This document shows, one piece after another, positions 44,818 to 56,604 of a DNA stretch of 64,000 nucleotides; the first letter of the stretch is position 1, and each line of letters begins with the position of its first letter. Source of the DNA: Calvatia gigantea (Eukaryota; Basidiomycota; Agaricomycetes; Agaricales; Lycoperdaceae); assembly GCA_025093985.1 (NCBI GenBank), contig JACAAK010000002.1, forward strand, positions 3,906,001 to 3,970,000, in the 5' to 3' direction. Under the pieces are notes generated by a model. The model ran no database searches. It had not been told where the DNA came from and was given only the letters and a program-made list of their open reading frames with translations. The position numbers were made by a program, and so were the translations under genes.

Positions 44818-47800
44818 TTAATTGCTTTGTCTGGGTTGCTTGTATGATGTTTTTTTGTGTTTTCTGCCCCCTTTTTTATGGGTATCCTCCAGATGCCTTT
44901 TTTTGTAATCCCTTATGGCATCTTTTGCGTTTTCCAGGCTGGACTCCACTGTCCACATATCTTCCTCATTGCTATACCCCTTCCAGTGGACCAGGAATTG
45001 ATATCTCCTTCCTCGTTTTCGTCGTCCATGGATCTCTTCTACTTCATATTCTTCTTCATTGTTGATGATCACTGGATTGGGCAGTGAGGGCAACTTTTGA
45101 CTTGGGAACTCTGCCTCATGCACTGGTGACAGGAGTTGTTCGTTGAATACATCATGGATGGCCCATCCATCCAGTAGTATCAGCCGATACGCTGCTTCTC
45201 CTATCTTTTCCTTAATGAGGAAAGGTCCATACCATTTTTGGCCTAGCTTCTTTGATGATTGATTGGTATGGATATTGGTGTTCTCTAACCATACTTTATC
45301 TCCTGTTTGATATGTGCTAGCATGAATTCTGTTGTGGTTGTGTTGTTGTTTCATCTTTTCTTGGTATGTCCGTAGTGCTGATGAGGCATTGTCTCGGGCG
45401 TGCTGTAATTGTTCTAAGAATGCTGTGGTGGCAGGATTGTTCATTGTCAGCTCATTTTTGCCTTTCCATGGATTCCTTCCATAGTTTAGGAAGAATGGTG
45501 TCTCCTGTGTTCCTCCATGCTGCTTGTCATTGTACTGGAACTCTGCGATGGGGAGCCATTCCATCCAGTCGTCTTGGTCATAGTTGCAGTACAGGCGGAT
45601 GTAGGTCTCTACTTCTCTGTTGATGCATTTGGTTTGTCCATCCGTTTGGGGATGATATGCCGTTGATAGGTTTTGTTTGATGCCGAGCCCCTTGAACAAC
45701 TCCTTGGTGAATTCCGATGCAAATTGAGGTCCTCAGTCGCTAAGTACTTTCCTCGGCAATCCATGTAGCTTCCATATTTCATCTCGGTATATTCTTGCGA
45801 CATCCTTGGATGATGCATCCGTGGTTGTCACTAAGAGTCATATCATTTTTGTGAAGCGGTCCATGATGACTAATACTGCATCTTTTCCTTTCAATTCTGG
45901 TAGTGGCCCAATCATATCAATGCTGATTTCCTCCCAAGGTCTGCTTGGTATGGGGAGGGGATGTAGTGGTGATTTGAGTGGCGACATTCTTGGCTTGTTT
46001 CTTTGGCAGGCTTGGCATCCTCGGATATATCTTTTTACATCCTTTTGTATTAATGGCCACCAATAGTCCTGGCTGATTAGTTCTGTCATCCTATACTGTC
46101 CTAGGTGTCCTGCATCTGGCGTGTCATGGTACTGTACTAGGATCTCTTCCCGTAGCTTCTGGTCAGGTGGGACATATGCGCTGTTCTGCTTGTAGATAAC
46201 TCCATTGTCTTCAGTGAGCTGCAATCCTTGTTTCTTTAGTTCAGCTAAGACTGTTGTTTCTCGTCGGGTTTGACTTCGAATTTGTCCAAGGAAGTTTGGT
46301 TCAATGAATAATTCTGCTCATAAAAGTATTGTGCTGTCTGTGCCTTCTGCCTGTAGCCAGCTTTCTCGGATCATAGTGACCAACTTGCTTTCTTGTTCTT
46401 CTGGCATTTGATGGATTCGGGATAGCAAGTCAGCTTTTGTATTTGTCTTTCCTGGCACATGTCATAGTGTGAAGTTATAGTCTTGTAGCTGCAGATACCA
46501 CCGCACTTGTCATCCATTCAATTTTTGTGGCTCCTGGTAGTACTTGAGGTTTTTGTGGTCGGTCCAGATTTCGAATTGTTCTTTGGCATCTAAAAGGTAG
46601 TGTCTCCATTCCTTCAAGGCATGGACAATGGCCAGCAGTTCTTTGTCGTATATTTCATAATTCCGTTCTGCTGGTGACAGGGTTCATGATGTGAAGGCGA
46701 CGGGGTGCCATTTGTCTTCTTGTAGCTGTGAGAGTACTCCCCCTAGTGCATAGTCCAATGCATCGACCTCTACTCTGAACTGGCCATGTCTTTGTAGCAA
46801 CATCAGGATGGGTTCTTCAGTAATGCACTTCTTGAGTTGGTCGAAAGAGTCCTGGTGTTCTTGTGCCCATTCCCATGTGGCTGTTCCTTTGAGTTTGTTT
46901 AAGGGTCCCGCAATCATACTGAAGTTCTTGATGAAACGACGATAGTAGTTTGCGAAACCCAGGAACCTTTTGACCCCTTTGGTGTTCTTGGGTTCAGGCC
47001 ATTCCCATACTGATTTTACTTTGTCCCTTTCCATTTCGATTCGTCCATGTCCCACCCGAACTCCTAGCATTGGGATTTCTTCTGCATTGAAGATGCACTT
47101 GGTTCGCTTGAAGCATACATAGATTGTACTGGGCCGCTCATTCCAAAAATCACACCGTTCATTCTTTTAGCTGCTCCTTAGTGTCCCCTGGGATGGCAAA
47201 GTCGTCCATGTAGTTTACGATGTCTCCGTTTTGTAAAAGGTCATGGAAAATGCTTGTCATCATTCTGGAGAATGTTCCTGGCAAGTTGCTTAGGCCAAAA
47301 TACATGACCATTGGCTCAAAAAGTCCTTCATTGGTGAGGAAGGCAGCTTTCCATTCGTCTCCCTCTTTGATCCTGACATTGTTATATCCCCAGATGATAT
47401 CCAACTTGTTGAAGTATTTCACTTTTCCGAGCTTGTCAATTACTTCTCCAATTCTTGGTAATGGAGTTTTGTCTTTGACTACTATGCTGTTTAGTCATCT
47501 GTAGTCTTGGATCAATCTTTTAGATCCATCTTTCTTTGGGATGAAGAATGTTGGTGCTGCATATGGAGATTTCAATGGTCATATTCATCCTGATTCTAGG
47601 TTTTCCTTGATAAATGACTTGAGCTCGTCCTGTTCTTTAACTGTCATATTGTATGTTCCTGTGCTTATTTCCTTCGGGGCATTTTCCATCAGGATTATCT
47701 CATGGTCCCATTCGGTTCGTTCTAGGAGCTTGTTGAATATCGTTTTGTTGAATAAGTGCGTGAATGGCTGTATGTAGTCTGGCAGGTCTTCCAGTTTGGT

Positions 47801-48360
47801 CGGGTCTGGTTCATCTTCTTCTTCCCATAAGTCTTCCTTGGCGACTGTACTTCGTATTCTTTCGATGATAGGGATATCCTGATGGGGGAATTTGCAGCCT
47901 GGTGGACATTGAGTGAACTTCACTTTTCTGTTGTTCCAATCTATTTCTGGGTTGTGCTTGACTAGCCAATTGTGTCCTAGGAAGACTTCTGCTCTGTCTT
48001 GTAGTTGTACGACTGAGGCTTCGATTTGTTCTTTATGTCCCTGGATATCGATGTTGATTGTGGCAGTCTCTGTTACTCTACCACCTTGGTTAGGTGTTCC
48101 ATCCATGTTTAATACCAAAACTTGTCGTTCCAATTTCCGGGTAGGGAGTCCTTCTTTATCTACCAGTTTTTTGCTGATACTGCTGGTTGTGCATCCTGAG
48201 TCTACGATGGTGTCAATCGTTATCTCCTTTCTTGTTGTTTGTATTTTTTCTTTTAGATTTAGTTCACACTTTCTTCTCTGAGGAATCATGTAGAATTTGT
48301 CTGATATCCTAGATACAAGTTTTCTGACTCTCGAGGTAGCACCTACTCAGAGTCTTCAGA
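44818..48360 (-). pseudogene. E6 pol: protease to chromodomain
   Basis: Protease VDSGCTTSSISKKLVDKE (about 48210), RT KYFNKLDIIWGYNNVRIKEG and NYMDDFAIPGDTKEQLKE, RNase H EVDALDYALGGVLSQ, integrase finger DAGHLGQYRMTEL to CQACQRNK, core SIDMIGPLPELKGKDAVLVI and STAYHPQTDGQTKCINREVE, chromodomain YQFLVHWKGYSNEEDMWTVE; stop TAA at 44818. Many TGA codons: near 47155 three occur within ten codons, where E4 has tryptophan or arginine. A start near 48360 is by frameshift from gag. Confidence 0.88.
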
Positions 48361-49458
48361 AAAATCCTTCCCTTCTTCGTTGGTGACCTCTTCCATTCCT
48401 CGGACTTGGATCTTCTTTGGTGTGGTACAGGCTTTGGCTATGTGTCCCTTTTTTCCACAGTTGTAGCATATTAACCCCTTGGGCTTTTTGCAATCCTTGG
48501 TGATGTGGCCAAAAATGCCGCAGTTGTAGCACTTTGGTTCTCCTTTGTTGTTGAAGACGTGACACCTGCTTCCTATCTCCATGGGCTCACCCATTCCTCC
48601 ATAGGTGGTGCCAGTGTTTGTTTTCCTGTCTCCTCGGTATTCAGATGCCTCATATCCTTGTCCGACAGACAATATGGCTTCTTTCCATTCTGCATATGTG
48701 TCTGGCCTGGCTGAGGGTGGGTAGCCTGTGATTGTATGTATGATGTCTTGTCAGGCATTTTTCCTAAGTAGAAACATAGCATGCTTGCTGTCAGTCTTGG
48801 CCTTGCTTTTCAGCACCTCGAATTCAATCAAGTAGTCGGCAGTGTTTCGGTTTCCTTGTTTGAATTTTTCGATCTGCCATTTGGCTTTACTGTTTGAGGC
48901 ATCGTCAGAGAAGGTTCTTCTAAATTCCTCGGAGAAGACCTTCCAGTCCACTGAATCCTCAGATTCTAGGATGGCTGGTGCTCTCATAGCTGCGTATGCT
49001 CCTGTGGTTCCTCCTCACAATCTGGCTAAAACTGCTATGGCTTTGTTGTCTGCCGAAACTATCTTGTTGAATTTCATGAAGAGTGTCATTGCTCTCCACC
49101 AGTCATTGAACTTGGTGCAGGTGCCATCGAAAAATCCCGGGTCTGGCACTAGGCCTTTCCCACTGGACGTTACTGTGGGCACTACTGTGTTATCGGTCAT
49201 ATTGGAGTTGGTTTCTGATTCTGTTTCGTCTGAACTTGATTTGTCTGATTTCTCCTGGTGTACTATCTCTTCCTCTGCTAGGTCAAGTTCATTTAGAAGT
49301 TCTGATAACACTTCTTCTTCTGCTGGGTCTACTCTGGGTTCGTCATGTATTTCTTCAGATACTTCGGGGTTCCCTGTTTCTTCTTCGTCTAATGTTTTGG
49401 ATTTGTCATCAGTGACTTTGAGATTTGGTTCTCTGTATTCGTCTGGGTTCGAGCTCAT
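48343..49458 (-). pseudogene. E6 gag
   Basis: MSSNPDEYREPNLKVTDDKS, capsid core FFDGTCTKFNDWWRAMTLFM, zinc knuckles CYNCGIFGHITKDC and CYNCGKKGHIAKAC, ending DFSEDSE at 48343. TGA codons near 49015 and 48752 break it; the first replaces arginine of E5 (RLRGGT). Confidence 0.88.
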
Positions 49459-49524
49459 ATACTAGCTCCTGGGTTGTTTTTGTTCAGGCCTGTTTCAGCC
49501 TACTCCTTGCAAGGTGAGGTAGGT

Positions 49525-49535
49525 ACGCTTAACCA
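49525..49535 (-). promoter_or_regulatory. Putative self-primer binding site of E6
   Basis: Minus strand TGGTTAAGCGT, two bases inside the 5' LTR. The complement can extend to 14 nt with an LTR stretch GGTATGCTTAACCA, with one mismatch that is itself a C-to-T change in the LTR. Confidence 0.6.
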
Positions 49536-49537
49536 AA

Positions 49538-49844
49538 TGTTACAACCTTAGTCTGATAAGACCTCAGGTTGCAGCTTAGGCTAAGTCTTGAGGGCGAGTA
49601 AGGGAAAAGAACTAGGTGGTTAAGCATACCGAATACAGGAGTACATATGTACACTTAAATACAGAAGGGAGCATCCAGTTGAATGGATGGAGATAACTTC
49701 ATGAAACGTCTGACAACTATGGCATAGTAATTATGAGTCAGGGCTCGGGGATCGCACAGGCAGGAATAACTGAAACAGGTACACGACAAGAGGGAATGCA
49801 GATAAGTGCGGAGCTGATACGAAAATAGACTAATGTTCACAACA
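49538..49844 (-). repeat. E6 5' LTR
   Basis: Partner of 43496-43802; the differences are CpG-type or other transitions. Confidence 0.92.
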
Positions 49845-49849
49845 TTACT

Positions 49850-50382
49850 GTCTTGAAGTAACTATGCTAGTTGTAGTATAGTCATTGTTAATATGACTTG
49901 ATGTTGTTAGACTGTTAATGCTAAGACGTTTACTGATTGTCTTCAGATTCTACAAGTCTTTAGAGTCATGGTATAAATCATCATATAATCAAGATATAAT
50001 ATTGATCATTAGTCAGGTGATTATGATGTCATTGATTACATCATTATTCTTGTTGTTAATAATGTCATAAATATTGATATTCATAACAGCAACCAGATCA
50101 TGTAGTTCCCTGTCCCATTGAGGATAGGAAGCTGTCCATAAGAAGTCTGTATAAACCCCAGTGGAGTGGAGTTTGGTTTAGACATATCTAGAAGTGGGCA
50201 AACAATGTGTCAGCATCATGTAGGACTGCTGTGCGCAGTGCACACATCAACAACATGGGTAGACTAAGGATCAAGTGGACCAAAGGACCACCATCTCCCA
50301 GGTTGAATATGACCATAGCCTTCTACACTTTACCAGCATCACTAAATGCAGTCCAAGTGAGCAGCAGTCAGGGCCCATAACC
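49850..50382. other. AT-rich region right of E6
   Basis: No gene or repeat family recognised. Confidence 0.35.
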
Positions 50383-50794
50383 TGTTGAGATGAGTACACC
50401 ACAGTAGCTATGCACTAGTGGTGGAGGGTAGTCAAATACTCACTGGGTTTGTCAAGAGAGTTATAAACTATTGCTAGAGTGTACTTGAGAGGAATGGTGA
50501 AAGAAAGACTTAATTGTCTAAGGAATATACACATACTACATAGAACTTATATATCTAATGTCTCTGGTCTGTGTGCCATTCTACCTATACAGGTGAGGTC
50601 TTATCTACTAGTAGTATATAGAGAGCATACTGCATACAGGCTTCTATTTAATAGCCCAATAGCCAGCAACCTAGAGTGCAGTCTAGTACTGTAGTCTGTA
50701 GTCTATTATCTCTCTTCAAGAGTGAAGTACTCAAGAATCTATTTCAGCTATAAATAGACTGAACCAACGTAGTGGTACGGATTAAGATTCAACA
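50383..50794. repeat. Solo LTR, family 4, second copy
   Basis: 412 bp, TGTTGAGATGAG to GATTCAACA, clearly related to 15526-15933 along its whole length (shared CTATAAATAGACTGAACCAA). No target duplication is visible. Confidence 0.82.
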
Positions 50795-52219
50795 CTTGAT
50801 AATCACAACATCAAACCTTAATATTACCTGCCATCAAAACACAGCAGTGGCAAAAACTAGACACAGCAAACAACTGGGGGAGAGGAGAGATAAGGGAATA
50901 GAGGAAGGTGGGGGAATGACTGAAGCAGGTAGGTGAGATACTTAAGTACCCCATGGACCACACATTATCCACTCGTCAATCTCCCTTTGCACTTATGGTG
51001 ACATCCAGCAACTCCTCGATCACTCAACCACACAACACTTGTACAATGCACATATGCAATGACAATGGCACACTGGCCATGGTATCCTGTCCATGAGGGT
51101 TATCTTTTCCATGGTGTCCCCAGGTCTGGGAAATCTTCATTCATTTATGTCTTGCTGGTGCACTCCAGCTCAACATCCACATTGTCTTGCTCTCCACTCC
51201 GTGGATCTCAGGCTTGATTCTAACAGTGCTGATTGGCTATGTACCTGAGTGCTGCATGGTCCTGCTTGAGGACTTCGATGCAGCATTTATGTATAGCAGG
51301 AGTCAAGGTGACTCAAGTTTTGATGATGACAAGGATAAAGATAAGAAAGACAGTGAGAATGGGGGGTGGACACATCAGACCTTTGCAATGAGTCAATGCT
51401 CTCAGTTTCAGTGGTCTCTTTGACACCCTCACTAGTACTGCTGTGGCAGGTGGTCATCTCCCAATTGTGATGACTAGTCACCTTGAGCGTCTAGATGCAC
51501 ACTTTTGAGGCCAGGGCATATAGATGTCTGGATCAGTTCCACTTACAATATATTACCTATCTATCCTATACTATAGGTTTTGTTTCTCATCAATATTGAA
51601 CTTATCACCTTGCCCCAAAATCTTGGTAAGAACACCATCAATTGATTAAACATTGAATAAGAACGTAGTCAGTTTATTTACATCTGATAGGATGTAATAA
51701 GAATCTTAGCTATATATGACAACTTATCACAGAAAATAAGAATAAATAAGGCAGAATAAGAACAGAGGTTATCTGATTGATATTATTCAATCTTATTAGA
51801 TCTAATAAGAAAAGGAGGTTTTTCCTGATGCCTGTTTTCTGCAGCATCAGTGATGTTGGGTGTTCTTAACCACTTCAAGTATATCACGAAGTTGGGGGGA
51901 TTTGAGGTTGGGGAAATTGTTGAAGGGACTCATTCAAGGGCAACATGGTAACATTAGAGGGGTAAACGAGCGAGCTACAATCGATGTAGACTACAATGTT
52001 ATATAGGGGGGGGCATGTAATCAGTGAGGCTCAACAGGCTGGAGTTTGTCTATCTAGCGTGACATCACAGATTCCAAGAAATGCCCACATGAGGTGGTGA
52101 AACATTCATACGTTTGTTTAGGCTTTCGGGGATCAGCATGTGAAAGCATGTAGTGCAACATAACATATTCACCAGGTTCTTCCTTTTTGGCGAAATTGGC
52201 TGGGATATCTCATAATATG
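50795..52219. other. Low-density region, nothing recognised
   Basis: AT-rich stretches and short ORFs (for example 51187-51423) without family signatures. May be old transposon debris or intergenic DNA. Confidence 0.35.
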
Positions 52220-52560
52220 TTAAGTGCATGTTGACCAGTACTTACAGAGACAACGGATAACTCTGTCAGTAAAAGCACGGGTCATGGCCTCAATCTTGGT
52301 TTTTTCAGCCAGGTTGAAAATACAGCTGCCCTCCAACCCACGGAACTCCCACCACGTGCCCTCCCAGAGCTTGATGATCCAGAGGACCAACAATACGACT
52401 AGGCAGCTCATCATAGACTGGCGAACGGGATTAAGGAGCAACATGTCGTCGAGCTGGCTTTCACCACCCCGTCTACTGTCCATATCCCAGATGAACTGCA
52501 CGAACAACCAATACGTAACAATAACGGCGACAAACCGTCAGAGGCGGGGCCTAGAGCCAA
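52220..52560 (-). other. Possible exon of a membrane protein, unrecognised
   Basis: Minus-strand frame reads FVAVIVTYWLFVQFIWDMDS and then SCLVVLLVLWIIKLWEGTW, two likely transmembrane helices separated by about 30 polar residues, followed by EFRGLEGSCIFNLAEKTKIE. Composition is protein-like and the ends could be splice sites, but I cannot name a family. It might be part of a larger gene or a fragment. Confidence 0.35.
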
Positions 52561-52886
52561 GTGCGCTCGGCTAATGGATTTGGGTCCTAAATCATATGAC
52601 GGAGGTATGTATATGGAGAAAAGGGCAGCTGTGCTTGCTGTACTTGCGAAGGCCTGAAATTATTTTCATGGCGTGCTTTCCTGCAAACCTTCTGTCACTT
52701 AAGTGACTTTTGATAGGACATGGGGCAACCTCAGCGCTCACTGCAATTTATCGATACAAAAGAGTCCTTTTGTGCATATGATGGTCCATTATCGAGTAGT
52801 ATCGTATAGCTATCTCGTACACCCACAGGCCCACAATAAGTCGGACACCTTCCAGAAAGTTTCCAAAGGCATCGGTGAATGCTTGA

Positions 52887-53560
52887 AGCTCCAAGTCTGC
52901 CCACGGCACCACCTCCCCTTCTTCCGATGATGATGAAGACGAGAAATTTGAACAACTTCAAAATGCTCACGAACTCATCAAATGCCTCCACCATGCATGT
53001 CCGGCAATACTCCACGGCGTAATTCCACAATTGGCAGAAGAACTACGCGTTGACCACGTCAATATCTGGCAATTGGCCACTCAGGCCCCAGGAGAGATGT
53101 ACGCCGATAATCATGGTGCAGAATTGGCGACAAAGTATCCTGCAACGTGGGATGTTTGGATATCGAGGAAGAATGATAAAGCGGTGCTATTCCGAAGGCT
53201 CAAGTTTGTTGAGTCGCTGAAGTCGCTGGTAGCAAATTTGCTGATAAGCGGGAGGCGCTTGCTGGTACGTGAATCACTTCTTGCCTTTAGTGTTGTTGAA
53301 ATAACTTGGCCCAGAGGCACTTGAGGCAAAACTATTAGACCTGGATGATAAAATCCGAACAGCAGTGTGCAAGGTTTTTATCACCTTGACTATGAGTCAG
53401 CGTTGCATAATGTGTCAGAGGAGTTACTAAGAGCCGTAGCTGGACACTTTTTGGATAAGAAGGTGCCCTCTACGCGTCCATTCCCAACTTATGGGCTAGC
53501 CTTTCTCTCAGGCCGTCGTTCGCTCTGAAGCACTCAACAGCGTGGGCAAACTCTTTGCTT
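52887..53560 (+). pseudogene. pds5: Fragment of cohesin regulator Pds5
   Basis: Reads FEQLQNAHELIKCLHHACPA, then VIPQLAEELRVDHVNIWQLA, HGAELATKYPATWDVWISRK and NDKAVLFRRLKFVESLKSL. After a short intron it continues EAKLLDLDDKIRTAVCKVF. A one-base frame change then leads to LDYESALHNVSEELLRAVAG and HFLDKK. A further intron-like gap (GTGCCC to CTCAG) joins to VVRSEALNSVGKLF before a TGA. These segments follow in order a part of the HEAT-repeat region of Pds5, which binds Scc1/Rad21 and controls cohesin release. Only about 200 of over 1,000 residues are here, with frame damage, so it is a displaced or captured fragment, not the cell's working gene. Confidence 0.8.
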
Positions 53561-54073
53561 GCTGAATGTACAATAAATTTTAAAACCTAAATTCAAAATT
53601 CGGATTTTTTGGTCAGATCAGAGTCGGGGATTGGCGCCCCGGGCGCCGCTACGATTTAGCTAGTCACAGTTAGTCGGGAGTCAAGCTGAGTTGAGTCACT
53701 TTTTCGGCTTCGTACCGGCTACAACTTTGATGGTGAGCCGAGTGCCCCCTGAGCCGAGCGGAGTTGAGTTTAGTCGAGTTCTGGCAACACTAACCCACGC
53801 CATAGTCATCGTCAAATGTGGTGATTTGGGCTTCTATTGCGGATCATAACAATCTTCACAACTACTTCTTCTGCTACGAAGGAAGGGAGAAGAACATAGT
53901 AAATAAAGAATAGTGGGGAACGAAATGAAACTGGAGCTCTGATAATTTCCTTGTGCTGAATACACCCAAATCAATGTGCCGTCCTTGTGTGGCCATTCCA
54001 ACCCTTACAGTAAAATCCTTCTACCGATCTTGGTCCCTGAGTGAACAGGAATTAGGAGAGGCAATAGTCCAAA
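53561..54073. other. Intergenic with GAGCCGAG-like low-complexity tract
   Basis: 53633-53790 contains a near-palindrome GGCGCCCCGGGCGCC and then repeated GAGTC/GAGCCGAG-like words. Otherwise no gene. Confidence 0.4.
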
Positions 54074-54692
54074 CTATGTCAGGGCTGTGCATTCTTCTCT
54101 GATTTTGTGTGCCAAGCGCCGAAGTAGAGCCTCGCCACTTTCACCCAACAATTGTTTTGACCATCTCCCCTTGGGTGCGGTGTCATTCACAATTTCCGAG
54201 TTGTGGGGAATCTTGCGAGGAAGAATGGGTGCACTACGTTTCCAGGCATCCTTGTGGTAGAACGCCACCTTAGTCCCAATTGCGCTGATACCGCGTAAGG
54301 TGGGAAGGGGACAGACGACTGGTTCCGGTTTCCCTCCATAAATAAAGGCAATCAACCACATAGATGTGCATATACTTATGTCCAAACCTGCCAAACCGTT
54401 CCCGCATTTGTTCATCTGCGAGTTCCCGACTGGCAACATGCTCCAATATAGAAGGTCGCTTGATCTCAACAAAGAAGACTGGGTGGTTATTGTCCCCTTG
54501 CATCCAAAGGACCATAAAGTCTACCACTATCTCTGTGCCAGACAGCGGATATTGAGGAGCTATTGTGTATTCATCCTCGGGCGGGAACAAGGTAGTCAGA
54601 ATCCTGATCCAAGGACCATAGTAGTGAGCTTCCAGTGGATCAAGTTGAGGAACAAGGGTGAATGAGCGCTCAATATTTTCCCCCCAGGCCAT
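54074..54692 (-). pseudogene. Copy G of the MPWD family, divergent, with D...EIK motif
   Basis: Starts MAWGENIERSFTLVP (ATG 54692; an upstream in-frame ATG at 54737 is possible). Then YYGPWIRILTTLFPPEDEYT, VVDFMVLWMQGDNNHPV and FFVEIKRPSILEHVASRELA, so the acidic-EIK motif is complete. C-terminal exon: LPTLRGISAIGTKVAFY, GESGEALLRRLAHKIREECT, stop at 54074. The position of the family intron is kept on the acceptor side (CCAG), but the donor reads ACATAAGT instead of GTAAGT. Without a working donor the two exons are out of frame. It may be a recent pseudogene, or it may use another site. Confidence 0.68.
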
Positions 54693-56061
54693 TTGGTACA
54701 ACAGTTGGAGGAAGAAGAGACGGAAGACGGCTGTCACATCTTTGACAGTCCACAGTCAGAAGTCACGCCACACTAATCACTACCCCAACGTCAGCTATTA
54801 GTGAAATTCATGTTGGAATTTCAAGACTTTAGGCCCAATGAAAACGTCTGAGCGTCTGGCGGGGGGTGGCTGTGCTTGACTGTGCATGCCTACATTGATT
54901 GAATTTTCCATCACCGCTCTTCGTCTTGTCTCGTGACAGTAGTCAATTCCTTTCCTCTTGTGCCTTCATTGATTTATCATTGCGACTGGCTGCCACTACC
55001 TGCTCACTTTTTTTCTTGCCTCCAATTATTCATGGTCGTCATTTTTAACATATTCAAGATGTATCTAAGAGTCCTACCAGCTACACCCATTACATTCCCC
55101 TCTCTTCTTGGCCACTGACTTCTTCCTTATACCACCATGTTCAATACATCCACACTGAGTCTACCTCCACCTCCCAAACCTGTCTCACTAAAGGAGATTT
55201 TGTCAGGCAACCAGCTTAAGCTCGAAACCTGCTCTTTGATTCACACTGTGATTCTCTTTCAGCTGAAATGGGAGAGATACTCTGTGAAATTCTACCAGAG
55301 ATCCCCCTTGACACACGGAGCTGGTTATATGCGCCTCAATTATTCCAAAACCTCATGGCGGGACACTCAAGTTCTCATTCCAATTGTGGACCTGTGGTGT
55401 GAGGTAGGTTGAACACAATTACATGGGCAACCAGTCTGTGATCTCCGTCAGGCACCCGGGGATTAAGACTGGCAGTCTGGGTCAGCAGTGACTTCAGGCG
55501 ATGAGATTGAAGTGGAAAGTAGTTGGGGTCGCCTACATGCGACGCTTCAATCCAACTGTACCTTCCAAGTAGCCATAAGACGTGGCGTATCAAACGACGT
55601 GATACCAATCAATGTCTTCGAAAGCATGGTTGCAGGGGAACAAGGACTCTCACAGAACGCACTTACAGCCGAGGAATCGCACATCTTGCTCATGTAGGTA
55701 TCTCAGTTCAATCATTCATTTATCGTCCCAGAATACAAACACAACCATATCATCAATGGATTTTGAAATTTGAGGCCTGGGTGTCTGACACGATCTAGGC
55801 CAAGGGAGATCCATATCCACTTGATTGACAGGCAACGGGCACCTTTGAAGGTACACATCTAAGAGCGTGACAATATCAAATGTTAGGGAAACTGAAGATG
55901 GCTTCTTAAGGCCAGGCAAGCTCGTTAGTCTTAAAACCCTCCATACACCCAATGCCCTTCTTCAGGTGAACCCCACACTAAACCCCCACGACCTGCTAAA
56001 TGACTCTTGTACTCTACGCAAATGCTGCTCTTCGTATATACTTTACTCCCTTTGCTTGCTT
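54693..56061. other. Intergenic, short unassigned ORFs
   Basis: Contains frames up to about 90 codons (55137-55412, 55523-55798, 55716-55952 minus) without recognisable domains; could include decayed host exons. Confidence 0.35.
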
Positions 56062-56576
56062 TGTTACATGCACACTTACCTTGTAGGTTGTCTTCCCTAA
56101 AGGGCGTCTATACAGACTTACTCCCAATAGAGTTAACATGGAGATCTATATATAGAGGGGATCCACTCAGGGACTTGTCTCTATATATAGTCAGTTAAGA
56201 AGTAAGGCGAGTCACTAGTTAGATGAAGCCTTAGTTCAGGCAAGAGGATTGTGGAAGATAAGAGGCTGGTAGCCAGTTCAAACTGTCTACTACAATGAGT
56301 ATCTAACTAACTACTTATACTAGATAAGGCGGAAGAAAGATAATGGACAAAGGATATGTGGATGTGTTGAACATCCACCATATAGGGAGAGAAGCATACT
56401 GGAAAGGAAACACAAACACCATATCAGGAAGTAGGAGAGTAATGGCGAGTCCAAAGTACCAAAAAGTAGAAGAGAGAAGGGTAAACTAAAGTACATACAT
56501 GGATGGTTAAATAAACTGTGGGACAAGAAAGGAATAAGTCTGTAAAAGGATAATGCTAGAATAAGAAGTCATAACA
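56062..56576 (-). repeat. Putative 3' LTR of E7
   Basis: 515 bp, TGTTACATGCACAC at the left and AGTCATAACA at the right on the plus strand. Its terminal CATGTAACA (minus) resembles the end of LTR family 3. Bordered on the right by the minus-strand purine tract AGTAGGAGATAA. Contains TATATATAG blocks near 56150 and 56185. Confidence 0.65.
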
Positions 56577-56604
56577 TTATCTCCTACTAGAGGAAAAGTC
56601 TCTT

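Larger units (their letters stand above)
43496..49844 (-). mobile_element. Chromovirus E6 (family A), full length, with target duplication
   Basis: Both 307-bp LTRs (43496-43802 and 49538-49844), with TTACT at 43491-43495 and 49845-49849. Minus-strand order: 5' LTR, primer-binding site, gag, pol, ORF3, polypurine tract, 3' LTR. Coding parts are collinear with E5 without the foreign patch, so it shows the normal layout of the family. It carries many TGA stops. LTRs differ at about seven sites, all transitions. Confidence 0.93.

Noticed and set aside
50383..50794. Target-site duplication for the second family 4 LTR
   Set aside because: Left flank ATAACC and right flank CTTGA do not match.
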